Shown here in pieces: positions 1 to 6,418 of a stretch of DNA of 9,381 nucleotides. The stretch is taken from the NCBI GenBank assembly GCA_016210245.1, contig JACQUR010000322.1, forward strand, positions 1 through 9,381, written 5' to 3'. Position numbers and translations under genes: made by a program. Numbering within the stretch: position 1 is the first letter of the stretch; the number at the start of each line of letters is the position of its first letter. The notes beneath the pieces were generated by a model. That model searched no databases. It was not told where the DNA came from and saw only the letters and a program-made list of their open reading frames with translations. The stretch comes from Chloroflexota bacterium (GTDB lineage Bacteria > Chloroflexota > UBA6077 > JACQUR01).

Positions 1-563
1 TGCGCGTGCCCTGGAACGACCCGGCCTCCATCAAGCGGGCGCTGGACGCCGGCGCCTATGGGGTGGTGGTGCCGATGGTCAACACGGCCGAGGATGCCGT
101 GCGCGCCGTGCGCGCCTGCCGCTACCCGCCCCAGGGCGACCGCAGAGTGGGCGGGGTGAGCCCGCGTCTTTTCGGCGGGGCGGACTATCTGGCTAGGGCC
201 AACGACGAGCTGCTGCTGGTCATCCAGATCGAGCACGTCGAGGCCGTGCGCCACGCGCGCGAGATTCTCTCGGTCCCGGGCGTCGATGCCTATCTGATCG
301 GCCCCAACGACCTCAGCGCCTCCCTGGGCTTCCCGCCCAGCTACGACACCGACGCGCCCTCCTACCGTGAGGCGCTCGAAACGGTCCTGCGCGTTGGGAA
401 AGAGCTGGGCGTCCCCGCTGGCATCCACGTCTCCTCGGCCGAGGTCGCCCTGCGGCGCATCGAGCAAGGCTACCAGTTCGTCTCCATCGCCTCCGATACC
501 GCCTTCATGGCCGCCGCCGCGGGCAGCGCAGTTGGGAAGCTGCGGGAGGGGCTGAGGCGGTAG
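1..563 (+). CDS. HpcH/HpaI-family aldolase, 5'-truncated
   Basis: C-terminal part of a class II (divalent-metal-dependent) pyruvate aldolase of the HpcH/HpaI family, which cleaves or forms 2-oxo-4-hydroxy acids with release of pyruvate or a related 2-oxoacid. The reading frame is already open at the window edge (codon at 3-5 is Arg), so the start lies outside; the GTG at 6 is internal. Counting from that GTG, family landmarks are VPWNDPASIKRALDAGA (1-17), the RYPPQGDR segment (39-46), the metal-ligand glutamate in VIQIEHVEA (Glu76) and the metal-ligand aspartate in IGPNDLSASLG (Asp102). The C-terminus (GIHVSSAEVALRRIEQGY) is full length for the family. The true substrate cannot be told from this part. 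The downstream neighbour is convergent, so the gene is the last of its transcript. Confidence 0.9.
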   Translation, partial: RVPWNDPASIKRALDAGAYGVVVPMVNTAEDAVRAVRACRYPPQGDRRVGGVSPRLFGGADYLARANDELLLVIQIEHVEAVRHAREILSVPGVDAYLIGPNDLSASLGFPPSYDTDAPSYREALETVLRVGKELGVPAGIHVSSAEVALRRIEQGYQFVSIASDTAFMAAAAGSAVGKLREGLRR

Positions 564-567
564 ACGA

Positions 568-594
568 GTGGGCAGGACGTGGACGGTGATCACC
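568..594 (-). pseudogene. 27-nt scrap of an MFS transporter gene
   Basis: Positions 568-594 match 5631-5657, inside the intact MFS gene of this window, at 26 of 27 bases in the same orientation. On the minus strand both read VITVHVLPT, and the single difference is synonymous (GTC versus GTT, Val), as expected if the piece came from a coding paralogue. Flanking bases do not match. Such a match is far beyond chance in 9.4 kb. It is too short to be functional and lies directly after the aldolase stop codon. It is read here as debris of a lost MFS gene or of a recombination event. Confidence 0.55.
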
Positions 595-613
595 GCCTGT
601 CTACCCCAGCGGG

Positions 614-687
614 TGAGCAGGTAATGCGTGAGACGTGATGCGTGCCGATACATCGGCACGCATCACGTCTCACGCATTACCTGCTCA
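614..687. repeat. Perfect inverted repeat built of heptamers
   Basis: Two 36-nt arms (614-649 and 652-687) are perfect reverse complements separated by only AC. The left arm is 7-nt periodic: GTAATGC, GTGAGAC, GTGATGC, GTGCCGA at 621, 628, 635 and 642. A 10-nt direct repeat TACCCCAGCG lies outside both arms (602-611 and 693-702), which could be a duplication made on insertion. It sits between the convergent ends of the aldolase and the MFS gene, where it could serve as a bidirectional terminator; there is no U-tract, so intrinsic termination is not proven. The form recalls heptanucleotide repeats (STRR) of filamentous cyanobacteria. Confidence 0.9.
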
Positions 688-792
688 TGCCATACCCCAG
701 CGTGTGCGCTGCGTTCCTCAGCATGGTCAGCAGGGTCGGATCGGCCAGAGCACAGTATATGGCGGCGTTAGGAACCGTGACCAGCATGGCGC

Positions 793-2079
793 TCAGGACG
801 CAGCACTCGGAATCCGCTCCAACTTCCGGAGCGGGGACAGCAGCACCCACAGGAAAGCCAGCACGCCCCCGGCCGCGGCCAGTGCGATGGTGGGGCGCAG
901 GTCGAGCAGGGTGCCCAGAGCACCACCGGCCAGCCCGCCCAGTGGCATCGTTCCCCAGACGACGAAGCGCATGGTCGCATTCATCCGCCCTTGCAGCCGG
1001 AGGGGCGTGATCGCCTGGCGCAGACTGACCTGGTTGATGTTGTAGACCGGGGTCGCCAGGCTGGTGAGCAGCCAACTGCTCGCCAGGAGCGGCAGGGCGA
1101 AGGCCGGCGCGGCGAAGGCGATGGGCACCTCGCCCAGGCTGCACACAAGCGAGGCGCCGATGATCGTGCGCCCGAGCCCCAGGCGCGCAGCCAGCTGCCC
1201 GGCCAGCACCGCCCCGACCAGGTAGCCTACGCTGCCCAGGCCGAAGATGAGGCCGATGGCAGCGGGCGTCAGCCCCAGTTCGCGCACGGCGAACAGGATG
1301 TACAGCGCCTCGATGGCCGACCCGAAGAAGTTGAGGGTCGCCGTGCAGCCGGCGATCGAGCGCAGCAGCGGATTGCCGAAGACCACCGCCAGCCCCTCGC
1401 GCACCTCGGCCAGCATCGGTGCCCGCGCCGCCCGCGCCAGCGGCGCCTCCTGGCAGCGGATCAGCCCGAGCAGCAGCCCGGACAGGAGGAAGGAAAGCGC
1501 ATCCAGGGCGATCGCCAGTGGGGCCGAGATGGTTTGGATGACCACCCCCGCGATGCCCGGGCCGCTGATCTGCGCCGCCGAGCGGCTCACCTCCAGCTTG
1601 CTGTTACCTTCGATGAGCTGCGTCCGCGCGACCAGCGCCGGCAGGTACGACTGGTAGGCCACGTCGAAGAAGACGGTCAGCACGCCCCCCAGGAAGCCGA
1701 CCACGTAGAGCTGGGGCATGCCCAGCACGCCGCCCAGGGCGGCCAGGGGAATGGTGGCCAGCAGGAGCGCGCGCCCGAGGTCACCGCCGATCAGGATCGG
1801 GCGGCGGCGGTGGCGGTCGACCCAGACCCCGGCGAACAGCCCGATCAGCAGGAAGGGTGCCCGCTCGGCCGCGACCAGAATGCCCATCTCGGCCGCCGAG
1901 GCCTGGAGCGCGACCGCAGCAATCAGCGGCAGGGCCAGAAGAGTGAACTGGCTGCCGAAGACAGAGATCGTTTCGGCTGCCCACAGCTTCAGGAAGTCCG
2001 GGCGCCGCCACAGGCTCGCCGGAGAGGGGAGAGCGTCACTTGCTCCGTACTTGTTTACCCACCAGTTCCCGTAGCGCAT
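793..2079 (-). CDS. MFS exporter (MFS_3/EntS-like), 12-TM type
   Basis: Major facilitator superfamily transporter of 428 residues in the inner membrane, of the group that includes NreB- and EntS-like exporters; the substrate is unknown. After a short cytoplasmic leader comes SLWRRPDFLKLWAAETISVF, the usual entry into TM1. The loop 2-3 motif A is GVWVDRHRRRP (about 84-94). Typical family segments are VAYQSYLPALV, LIEGNSKLEVSRS and, late in the protein, RLQGRMNATMRFVVWG. Start choice: the frame is open to a start at 2145, but the ATG at 2079 is preceded by GAGGTGG (2096-2090) at a good distance, so 2079 is preferred. This start lies 44 nt inside the alkylation-repair gene, so the two are probably cotranscribed and translationally coupled. 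The N-terminal 17 or so residues share DNA with the upstream gene and look unlike MFS sequence. The stop is TGA at 795-793. Confidence 0.85.
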   Translation of the reverse strand: MRYGNWWVNKYGASDALPSPASLWRRPDFLKLWAAETISVFGSQFTLLALPLIAAVALQASAAEMGILVAAERAPFLLIGLFAGVWVDRHRRRPILIGGDLGRALLLATIPLAALGGVLGMPQLYVVGFLGGVLTVFFDVAYQSYLPALVARTQLIEGNSKLEVSRSAAQISGPGIAGVVIQTISAPLAIALDALSFLLSGLLLGLIRCQEAPLARAARAPMLAEVREGLAVVFGNPLLRSIAGCTATLNFFGSAIEALYILFAVRELGLTPAAIGLIFGLGSVGYLVGAVLAGQLAARLGLGRTIIGASLVCSLGEVPIAFAAPAFALPLLASSWLLTSLATPVYNINQVSLRQAITPLRLQGRMNATMRFVVWGTMPLGGLAGGALGTLLDLRPTIALAAAGGVLAFLWVLLSPLRKLERIPSAAS

Positions 2080-2704
2080 CCGCGGCAATCCACCTCGCAG
2101 CCTTTGAGTCCATGCCTCGGATTTCCGTCGCCGTCGCGATGGCAATTCCGTTGAGAGAGCTGTTGCGCTTGCCTATCTGTCTCAGCGCCCAGTTGACGGC
2201 TTTCTTGACGTAGTTTCTGCTGTCAACTGCCTCGTGCTTGATGATCGGCATGAACGCTACGAAATCGTCATCAGGCATCCGCTTGTTGTGAAAAGCCAGG
2301 TAGGCCATCAACGCGAACCCGGCTCGCTTGACGAACTCCTCGTTTCTCCCGCTCCATTCGATCGCCTTCGCACACGCCAGCGCAGTCTTGTCGAAGAGGT
2401 TGCCGCAGCACTGGTCGCACACATCCCAGGAGTCGAAGTCGGCCACCCAGGCCTCCATCTGCGCCTCGGCCCCCAGCCTGGGAGCGTCGACCATGCAGGC
2501 CCGGATCCTGGCCACGTGGAAGCCGGAGGCCCACAGCTCCTGGGCCAGTTGGTGGTTCCTGCCCACGCGCCTGGCGATCTCCCGCAGCCTGGGAACGGCG
2601 ATGCCATAGGCGTCTCGCGGGTTGATGCCGTAGCGCGCCATGCCCTCCAGCGCGGCCGGATTGCCCAGCGCCTGGAGCTCCTGGAGAATCTGCTGGTGTT
2701 CCAT
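2036..2704 (-). CDS. AlkD-like DNA alkylation repair protein
   Basis: Cytoplasmic HEAT-repeat-like protein of the DNA alkylation repair family (AlkD type), 222 residues, normal family length. Known members are DNA glycosylases that release N3- and N7-alkylated purines; some relatives have other or unknown DNA roles. Visible hallmarks are YGIAVPRLREIARRV (33-47), DSWDVCDQ (91-98, with the aspartates expected in the DNA-binding cleft), FVKRAGFALMAYLA (124-137) and DSRNYVKKAVNWALRQIGKR (161-180). Start choice: two ATGs at 2722 and 2719 are in frame, but the ATG at 2704 has GAGGAC 7 nt upstream (2717-2712), so it is preferred. It is the first gene of a minus-strand pair with the MFS exporter and is divergent from the AbrB/PIN toxin-antitoxin pair. 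No convincing promoter was found for it. Confidence 0.87.
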   Translation of the reverse strand: MEHQQILQELQALGNPAALEGMARYGINPRDAYGIAVPRLREIARRVGRNHQLAQELWASGFHVARIRACMVDAPRLGAEAQMEAWVADFDSWDVCDQCCGNLFDKTALACAKAIEWSGRNEEFVKRAGFALMAYLAFHNKRMPDDDFVAFMPIIKHEAVDSRNYVKKAVNWALRQIGKRNSSLNGIAIATATEIRGMDSKAARWIAADALRELVGKQVRSK

Positions 2705-2803
2705 CTGGATCGTCCTCATCATATCCGATCACATTGGGCGTACTCCAGCACGGGGTTTCGCCCGCCAGCAACGATCTGCGAGTTGCGAGATTCCACTACT
2801 CCG

Positions 2804-2830
2804 TTGACAATAGGTAACGCATACGATAAG
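2804..2830 (+). promoter_or_regulatory. Candidate promoter of first TA pair
   Basis: A consensus TTGACA at 2804-2809 is followed after 15 nt by GATAAG (2825-2830, four of six matches to TATAAT). The area 2790-2845 is clearly AT-richer than its surroundings and lies just upstream of the antitoxin start at 2864. The short spacer and imperfect -10 leave the exact element open; a TAAGCT at 17-nt spacing is a weaker alternative. Antitoxins of this type usually repress their own promoter, but no clean operator dyad was found. Confidence 0.4.
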
Positions 2831-2863
2831 CTAGTATTACTCTCTGGAGGAGAAGAGGCAGGA

Positions 2864-3124
2864 ATGCAGCAGCGCGTCTCTCGTATCACCACAAAAGGCC
2901 AGGTCACCATCCCGGCTGAGATTCGCCGCCTCCTGGGTGTCGCTCCCCATGACAGGGTGGCCTTCCTGGTGGAGGCGGGCCAGGTGCGGATTGCGCCAGC
3001 CACAAGCGTCGTGGCGCGGACCGCCGGCATGCTCGAGAGCAGCCAGCCTGCGCTCTCGCCCCAGGAGGAGAAAGCAGCGGCCGAGGAGGCGATGGCCGAG
3101 GAGGCCGCCAGGCTGGGAGGCTAG
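2864..3124 (+). CDS. AbrB/SpoVT-type antitoxin (VapB-like)
   Basis: Swapped-hairpin AbrB-family antitoxin of 86 residues. The N-terminal DNA-binding fold is visible in SRITTKGQVTIPAEIRRLLG (residues 6-25) followed by VAPHDRVAFLVEAGQVRIAP. The C-terminal tail from about residue 58 is rich in Ala and Glu (QEEKAAAEEAMAEEAARLGG) and likely forms the helix that blocks the toxin active site. The ATG has AGAGG at 2854-2858, 5 nt upstream. The stop TAG is directly followed by the ATG of the PIN toxin gene with no gap, so the two are one operon. Expected role: neutralise the PIN toxin and, with it, bind the upstream promoter. Confidence 0.9.
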   Translation: MQQRVSRITTKGQVTIPAEIRRLLGVAPHDRVAFLVEAGQVRIAPATSVVARTAGMLESSQPALSPQEEKAAAEEAMAEEAARLGG

Positions 3125-3532
3125 ATGGCGCTGCCATTCCTGGACACCAACATCTTTCTTCGCCACCTCCGCCAGGACCATCCGCGCCTATCGCCCAAAG
3201 CCACGGCCATCCTCTCCCGCATTGAACAAGGCACCCTCCAGGTTCGCACTTCAGATACGGTCGTCTTCGAGACCGTCTTTACCCTCCAGCGCGCCTACAA
3301 GGAGTCCAGAGAGCGAATTGCCGACGCTCTCTTCCCGCTGCTCGAACTACCGGGGATCGTACTCCCTGGCAAGCGGCATTACCGCCAGGTCTTCCAGTTG
3401 TATCGATCGAGCCCTCTCGGCTTCGCGGACTGTTACCACGTCGTGCTCATGCAACGGCTCCGGCTCACCGAGATCCTCAGCTTCGACACGGACTTTGATC
3501 GTGTCTCCGGCCTCGAGCGCCGGGAGTCCTGA
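3125..3532 (+). CDS. vapC: PIN-domain toxin ribonuclease (VapC family)
   Basis: Type II toxin of 135 residues with a complete PIN domain; VapC toxins are metal-dependent endoribonucleases that cut tRNA or rRNA. The conserved acidic set is present: Asp7 in FLDTNIFLRHL, Glu49 in TVVFETVFTLQ, Asp102 in LGFADCYHVVLM, and Asp121/Asp125 in SFDTDFDRV. The ATG directly follows the antitoxin stop, and GGGAGG at 3115-3120 inside the antitoxin 3' end serves as its ribosome binding site. Length and spacing are normal and no damage is seen, so the module looks functional. The RNA target cannot be predicted from sequence. Confidence 0.9.
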   Translation: MALPFLDTNIFLRHLRQDHPRLSPKATAILSRIEQGTLQVRTSDTVVFETVFTLQRAYKESRERIADALFPLLELPGIVLPGKRHYRQVFQLYRSSPLGFADCYHVVLMQRLRLTEILSFDTDFDRVSGLERRES

Positions 3533-3844
3533 CGCTCGTCCGGTTCTCATAACGTCCGGCGCCGGGCCCCTCCGTGCTCGCGCTCCCCGGTGCGCGTCTT
3601 CGTTTGCCAGGCTGGATCCAGGAAGGCCAACGGCACCGCCGCTGCAGGGAGGTCGGCGTCTTTGCGATGAGGGCGCGGCGGGCGTGGATTGGCGTGGCAC
3701 CAACTGCCGAGCAGGAGCTATGCTTGGGCCGGGAGGTGCAAAGGTGTGGACCGATTGCATCGGTTCGGGCCGCTCAGCCGAGGCGACCTGACAACCTGAT
3801 CGCCGCCCTCGAGCTTCGAAGGGTTCTGAGAGAAGGTGAGCCAG
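3533..3844. other. Gene-less stretch between two TA modules
   Basis: No reading frame here resembles a protein over its length. The left part (3577-3640) contains an MFS gene remnant, described separately. The right part holds a small perfect hairpin, ACCGAT-TGC-ATCGGT at 3750-3764, of unknown role. The ribosome binding site of the next gene (AAGGTG, 3833-3838) is at the right edge. No clear promoter for the second antitoxin was found. Confidence 0.6.
3577..3640 (-). pseudogene. Remnant of an MFS transporter gene
   Basis: This 64-nt segment aligns without gaps to 5228-5291 in the intact MFS gene, with 53 of 64 bases identical and in the same orientation. On the minus strand it reads AVPLAFLdpAWqtkTRTGER (differences in lower case), against AVPLAFLGLAWLPETRTGER of the intact protein (residues 181-200). 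The frame runs into a stop TGA about 30 nt further on, and no MFS similarity was found on either side. It is therefore a decayed internal fragment, not a gene. It may derive from a duplicate of the neighbour or from a related pump that once stood here. Confidence 0.75.
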
Positions 3845-4141
3845 ATGGCCAGGGAGTTCAAGCACATCGATGTTTCAGATCTCCCGGATCTCCTGCACCT
3901 TGCAGAAGAAGTGCGCAGGACCAAGGAGCCGCGCGTCTTGAGCCGAAAGAGCGAGGAAATCGCGATCATCATGCCCGTCAAGCCCGCCACCAGCCGCCAA
4001 CGAAGGCGAGCAAAGACTCGGGCTGACTATGAGGCGTTCCTGTCGGCTGCTGGCAGTTGGCAGGACGTGGACACCGACAAGCTCATCGCGGACATCTACC
4101 AGAGCCGCAGAAGATCCTCTCGCCCGCCCGTTGAGCTATGA
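3845..4141 (+). CDS. Antitoxin of second VapBC-type pair (Phd-like)
   Basis: Small protein of 98 residues that fits the antitoxin partner of SDW-type VapC toxins. The N-terminal part FKHIDVSDLPDLLHLAEEVR (5-24) followed by RTKEPRVLSRKSEEIAIIMPV resembles the compact DNA-binding region of Phd/YefM-like antitoxins. The basic linker (RQRRRAKTRADYEAF) and the tail SWQDVDTDKLIADIYQSRR would bind the toxin. Start choice: GTG at 3836 is in frame, but the ATG at 3845 has AAGGTG 6 nt upstream, so it is preferred. Its stop overlaps the ATG of the toxin gene (ATGA at 4138-4141), the usual coupling of such pairs. The family assignment is by overall look and context, since the match to Phd is loose. Confidence 0.75.
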   Translation: MAREFKHIDVSDLPDLLHLAEEVRRTKEPRVLSRKSEEIAIIMPVKPATSRQRRRAKTRADYEAFLSAAGSWQDVDTDKLIADIYQSRRRSSRPPVEL

Positions 4142-4558
4142 GCTATCTGATCGACAGCGACTGGGTAGCTGACTACCTGAAAGGCAGACCACACGCCGTC
4201 GATCTTCTGCAGACCATCCGAGCTCTTAACTGCCCTGGGGTCTGAGGCGAGGCTTGCCATCAGCGTAATCACGCTCGGGGAGATTTACGAAGGAATCTAC
4301 TACGGGCGAAACCAGAAGGCTCACGAAAGAGGGTTGCGCCACTTCTTGCGCTTCGTCGACGTTCTTCCTGTGAATCGAGGCGTGGTGAAGCACTTCGCCC
4401 GCATCCGCGGTGAACTACGAGGCAAAGGGCGATCCATCGGCGACATGGACATCCTCATCGCTGCCACTGCTATTCACCACGACCTGATCTTGTTGACTCG
4501 CAACCTCAGAGATTTCGAGCGTATGCCGGAGCTCAGCCTGTACCGCGGGGAGCAATAA
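4138..4558 (+). pseudogene. vapC: PIN toxin gene (vapC), broken by +1 frameshift
   Basis: The gene starts at the ATG overlapping the antitoxin stop and reads MSYLIDSDWVADYLKGR, the typical start of an SDW-type VapC with Asp6 and Asp8. This frame ends early at TGA 4243-4245, after 35 codons. The rest continues in the +1 frame: LAISVITLGEIYEGIYYGR from 4253, then IGDMDILIAATAIHHDLILL and TRNLRDFERMP, ending at TAA 4556-4558. All PIN catalytic acids are present across the two frames. One extra base somewhere in about 4222-4242 explains the break; the GGGG run at 4237-4240 is one possible site. It could be a true null mutation, a sequencing error, or, less likely, a programmed shift. Its 3' part is antisense to the end of the MFS gene. 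Confidence 0.85.
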
Positions 4559-5830
4559 CTGGCCCGTACGCGCGCTGTCGCTACGGATCTCATTCCGAAC
4601 TGCCACCCCGCTCCTGCTCCCCATCGACGCCGCCCGGCGCCCCCGCGCCGCCAGCAGGATGGCGGCCAGGACTACGCTGCCGAGCGACAGCGCGCCCAGG
4701 GTCCAGAACACGGCGGTCACATCGGCCGCGAGCAGCAGCGCTCCCATCGCTCCGGGCGCCAGGGACTTGGCCAGTTGCTGCACCACCTGGTCGAGGGCGA
4801 CGACCCCTCCGCGCACCTCGGGCGGGGCGTTTCGGGTGAGCACGAGCTTCTGGAGCGGCGAGATGATGCCATTGCCCAGCCCGTACACGAACAGACTGGC
4901 CCCCACCAGCAACTCCGAGGGCAGGAACGGGATGGCCAGCACCGATATGCCCGCCAGCGCAAAGCCCACGAACAGCAGCCTGGCCGGGTCGCGCCCGCGC
5001 ACCAGCCGCCCGGCCTGGCTGGCGGTGGCCATCGCCCCCGCGCCGTAGAAGGCGAACAGCAGCCCCGCCACGGCCGGGGAGGCGCCGCGGGTGAGGACCA
5101 GGTAGATCGGCAGGTAGGTGAAGTAGCCGTAGTCCAGGAAGAAGCGCAGCGAGCCGGCGCTGAAGGCCACCAGCAGCCGTGGCCGCTGGCCGAGACAGCG
5201 GAAGCCGCCCAGGTAGGCCCGCAGGCCCTCGCGCTCGCCGGTGCGCGTCTCCGGCAGCCAGGCCAGGCCCAGGAAGGCCAGCGGCACGGCCAGGGCGTAG
5301 AGCAGGAAGGGCAGGTTCCAGGCGAGGGCCGCGAGCAGGCCGGCCAGCGCGGGCAGCACCGAGGTGGCCGTGCGGTCGAGCACCACCTTCATCCCCTGGG
5401 CGCTGCTCTCCTGCTCCCCTTCCACCAGGTCGCTCAGCAGCACCACGGTCAGCGGCAGGAGGGCGCTGGCGCCCACCCCCTGGAGCAGCCGCAGGGCGAG
5501 CACCCAGCCGAAATCGGGGGCCAGCGCCACCCCGGCCCCGGCCAGCCCGAACAGCAGCATCCCCCAGAACACCAGCAGGCGGCGCCCGTACAGGTCGGCC
5601 AGCGCGCCCACCACTGGCGCCAGGAAGATCGTGGGCAGGACGTGAACGGTGATCACCAGGCCGATGGCCGCCTGGTCCACGCCCAACTGCTGGACCATCG
5701 GGGGCAGCACGGGGTAGACCAGGTTGACGCCCATGATGACCGTGACGCTGGCGGAGAAGGCGATCGCCAGCCCGCGTCGCGTCGCGGCGGGCAAGCCGCC
5801 CAGTCCAAAGAGCGCGCCGATCGACCGCAT
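4415..5830 (-). CDS. MFS multidrug-efflux-like transporter (DHA1 type)
   Basis: Inner-membrane drug:proton antiporter-like protein, 471 residues as read. TM1 follows the leader at about residues 20-42. Motif A is GALADLYGRRL (75-85), followed by LALRLLQGVGASALLPL (111-127), the usual motif B region. The membrane core ends near LGSVVLAAILLAARGRR. The start ATG at 5830 has a strong GGGAGGAGGGG at 5849-5839; a GTG at 5872 is in frame but has no such site. Oddity: residues 425-471 are encoded antisense to the vapC pseudogene and look non-native (LRHTLEISEVASQQDQVVVN), so the original stop was probably lost by rearrangement or decay near 4560-4630. The transport domain itself is intact. Substrate unknown. 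Two scraps of closely related genes lie at 568-594 and 3577-3640. Confidence 0.87.
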   Translation of the reverse strand: MRSIGALFGLGGLPAATRRGLAIAFSASVTVIMGVNLVYPVLPPMVQQLGVDQAAIGLVITVHVLPTIFLAPVVGALADLYGRRLLVFWGMLLFGLAGAGVALAPDFGWVLALRLLQGVGASALLPLTVVLLSDLVEGEQESSAQGMKVVLDRTATSVLPALAGLLAALAWNLPFLLYALAVPLAFLGLAWLPETRTGEREGLRAYLGGFRCLGQRPRLLVAFSAGSLRFFLDYGYFTYLPIYLVLTRGASPAVAGLLFAFYGAGAMATASQAGRLVRGRDPARLLFVGFALAGISVLAIPFLPSELLVGASLFVYGLGNGIISPLQKLVLTRNAPPEVRGGVVALDQVVQQLAKSLAPGAMGALLLAADVTAVFWTLGALSLGSVVLAAILLAARGRRAASMGSRSGVAVRNEIRSDSARTGQLLLPAVQAELRHTLEISEVASQQDQVVVNSSGSDEDVHVADGSPFAS

Positions 5831-6418
5831 GCGCGTAGCCCCTCCTCCCGGAGCCCCGGGGTGCATTGCCACCTGAACGTGCGCGAGCAGGACGCTGCAG
5901 CTCCGTATCTCCGAGGATATCGGCGCGTGCGGGAACAGGGTATCATAGGTGCGTCACCGACCATGGTCCCCGGCCTCCCGAATCCCTGACCGGCAACGCT
6001 CGGCGCTCCCGCCACGGGAGGCACACAGGCGAAGGGCTGGCTGCTGCCATGAACCGGTTCGGTCCCCTTGGGGCGGTTGCGCCAGCGGGGCTTTCGATCC
6101 TGTCAATCGCGGCTCGACGAAGTTGTTGAGCACATCCGCACGGTACTGGAAGTACTCGTGTAGAAGCGTACCGAGGGGTGCGCCAACATCGTGCTCGTCG
6201 CACAGGTGGTCGGTCGCCAGGCCCAACTCCCGCATCACGTTGCTCATGTCCCGAACAGCATGCACTTCGATCCGCCCCGTGCCCCGCTCGGCATGGCGGC
6301 CGTGTTCACCATTGAGCTTCAGGCAAGCAGGTCAACGGTATTGCGGGCGCAGAAGGCCAGCGGCCCAGTCCCGGAGCGGGCCGCGGGCGGTGTTGCTGTT
6401 AACCGAACATCCTGAAGC
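5831..6418. other. Gene-poor stretch between MFS and ynfA
   Basis: Nearly 590 nt with no secure gene. The part next to the MFS gene (5839-5950) is its leader; a TATGAT on the minus strand at 5947-5942 could be a -10 element, but no good -35 is paired with it. The middle (6110-6331) holds a possible degraded reading frame on the minus strand, and 6311-6423 is bounded by a 13-nt inverted repeat; both are listed separately. Everything else here shows nothing recognisable. Confidence 0.5.
6110..6331 (-). other. Possible degraded gene fragment
   Basis: The minus-strand frame opens after a TGA at 6334-6332 and reads, in part, RIEVHAVRDMSNVMRELGLA, then TDHLCDEHDVGAPLGTLLHE and YFQYRADVLNNFVEPRL. 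Up to this point the composition is protein-like; beyond it (TGSKAPLAQPPQGDRTGSWQQ) it becomes typical of non-coding GC-rich sequence. The D-M...G-x-P-L-x-x-L pattern faintly recalls the C-terminal helical domain of beta-hydroxyacid dehydrogenases, but the preceding sequence does not fit, so no function is assigned. GTG at 6265 or ATGs at 6247 and 6235 could be starts, without a clear ribosome binding site. It may be a remnant, a small real gene, or chance. Confidence 0.3.

Noticed and set aside
571..584. 14-nt exact match between 571-584 and 4059-4072 (GGCAGGACGTGGAC)
   Set aside because: The second copy is in-frame antitoxin coding (SWQDVD); a 14-mer match is within chance for 9.4 kb of GC-rich DNA.
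677..787. 36-codon minus-strand ORF starting just after the MFS stop (ATG at 787)
   Set aside because: It reads CALADPTLLTMLRN, faintly like an ArsR segment, but has no ribosome binding site, ends in the hairpin arm and is too short to support.
991..2154. 387-codon plus-strand ORF opposite the MFS exporter
   Set aside because: Gln/Arg/Asp-rich, low-complexity antisense shadow of a clear MFS gene on the minus strand.
2719..2724. TATGAT on the minus strand as -10 of the alkylation repair gene
   Set aside because: Transcription would start at or inside the ribosome binding site, and no -35 is present at suitable spacing.
3541..3560. Possible integron attC-like core (CATAACGTCC)
   Set aside because: No matching complementary core or R/L-box symmetry around the following antitoxin-toxin genes.
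4775..5989. 404-codon plus-strand ORF opposite the second MFS transporter
   Set aside because: Gln/Gly/His-rich antisense shadow; the minus frame has transmembrane segments and MFS motifs.
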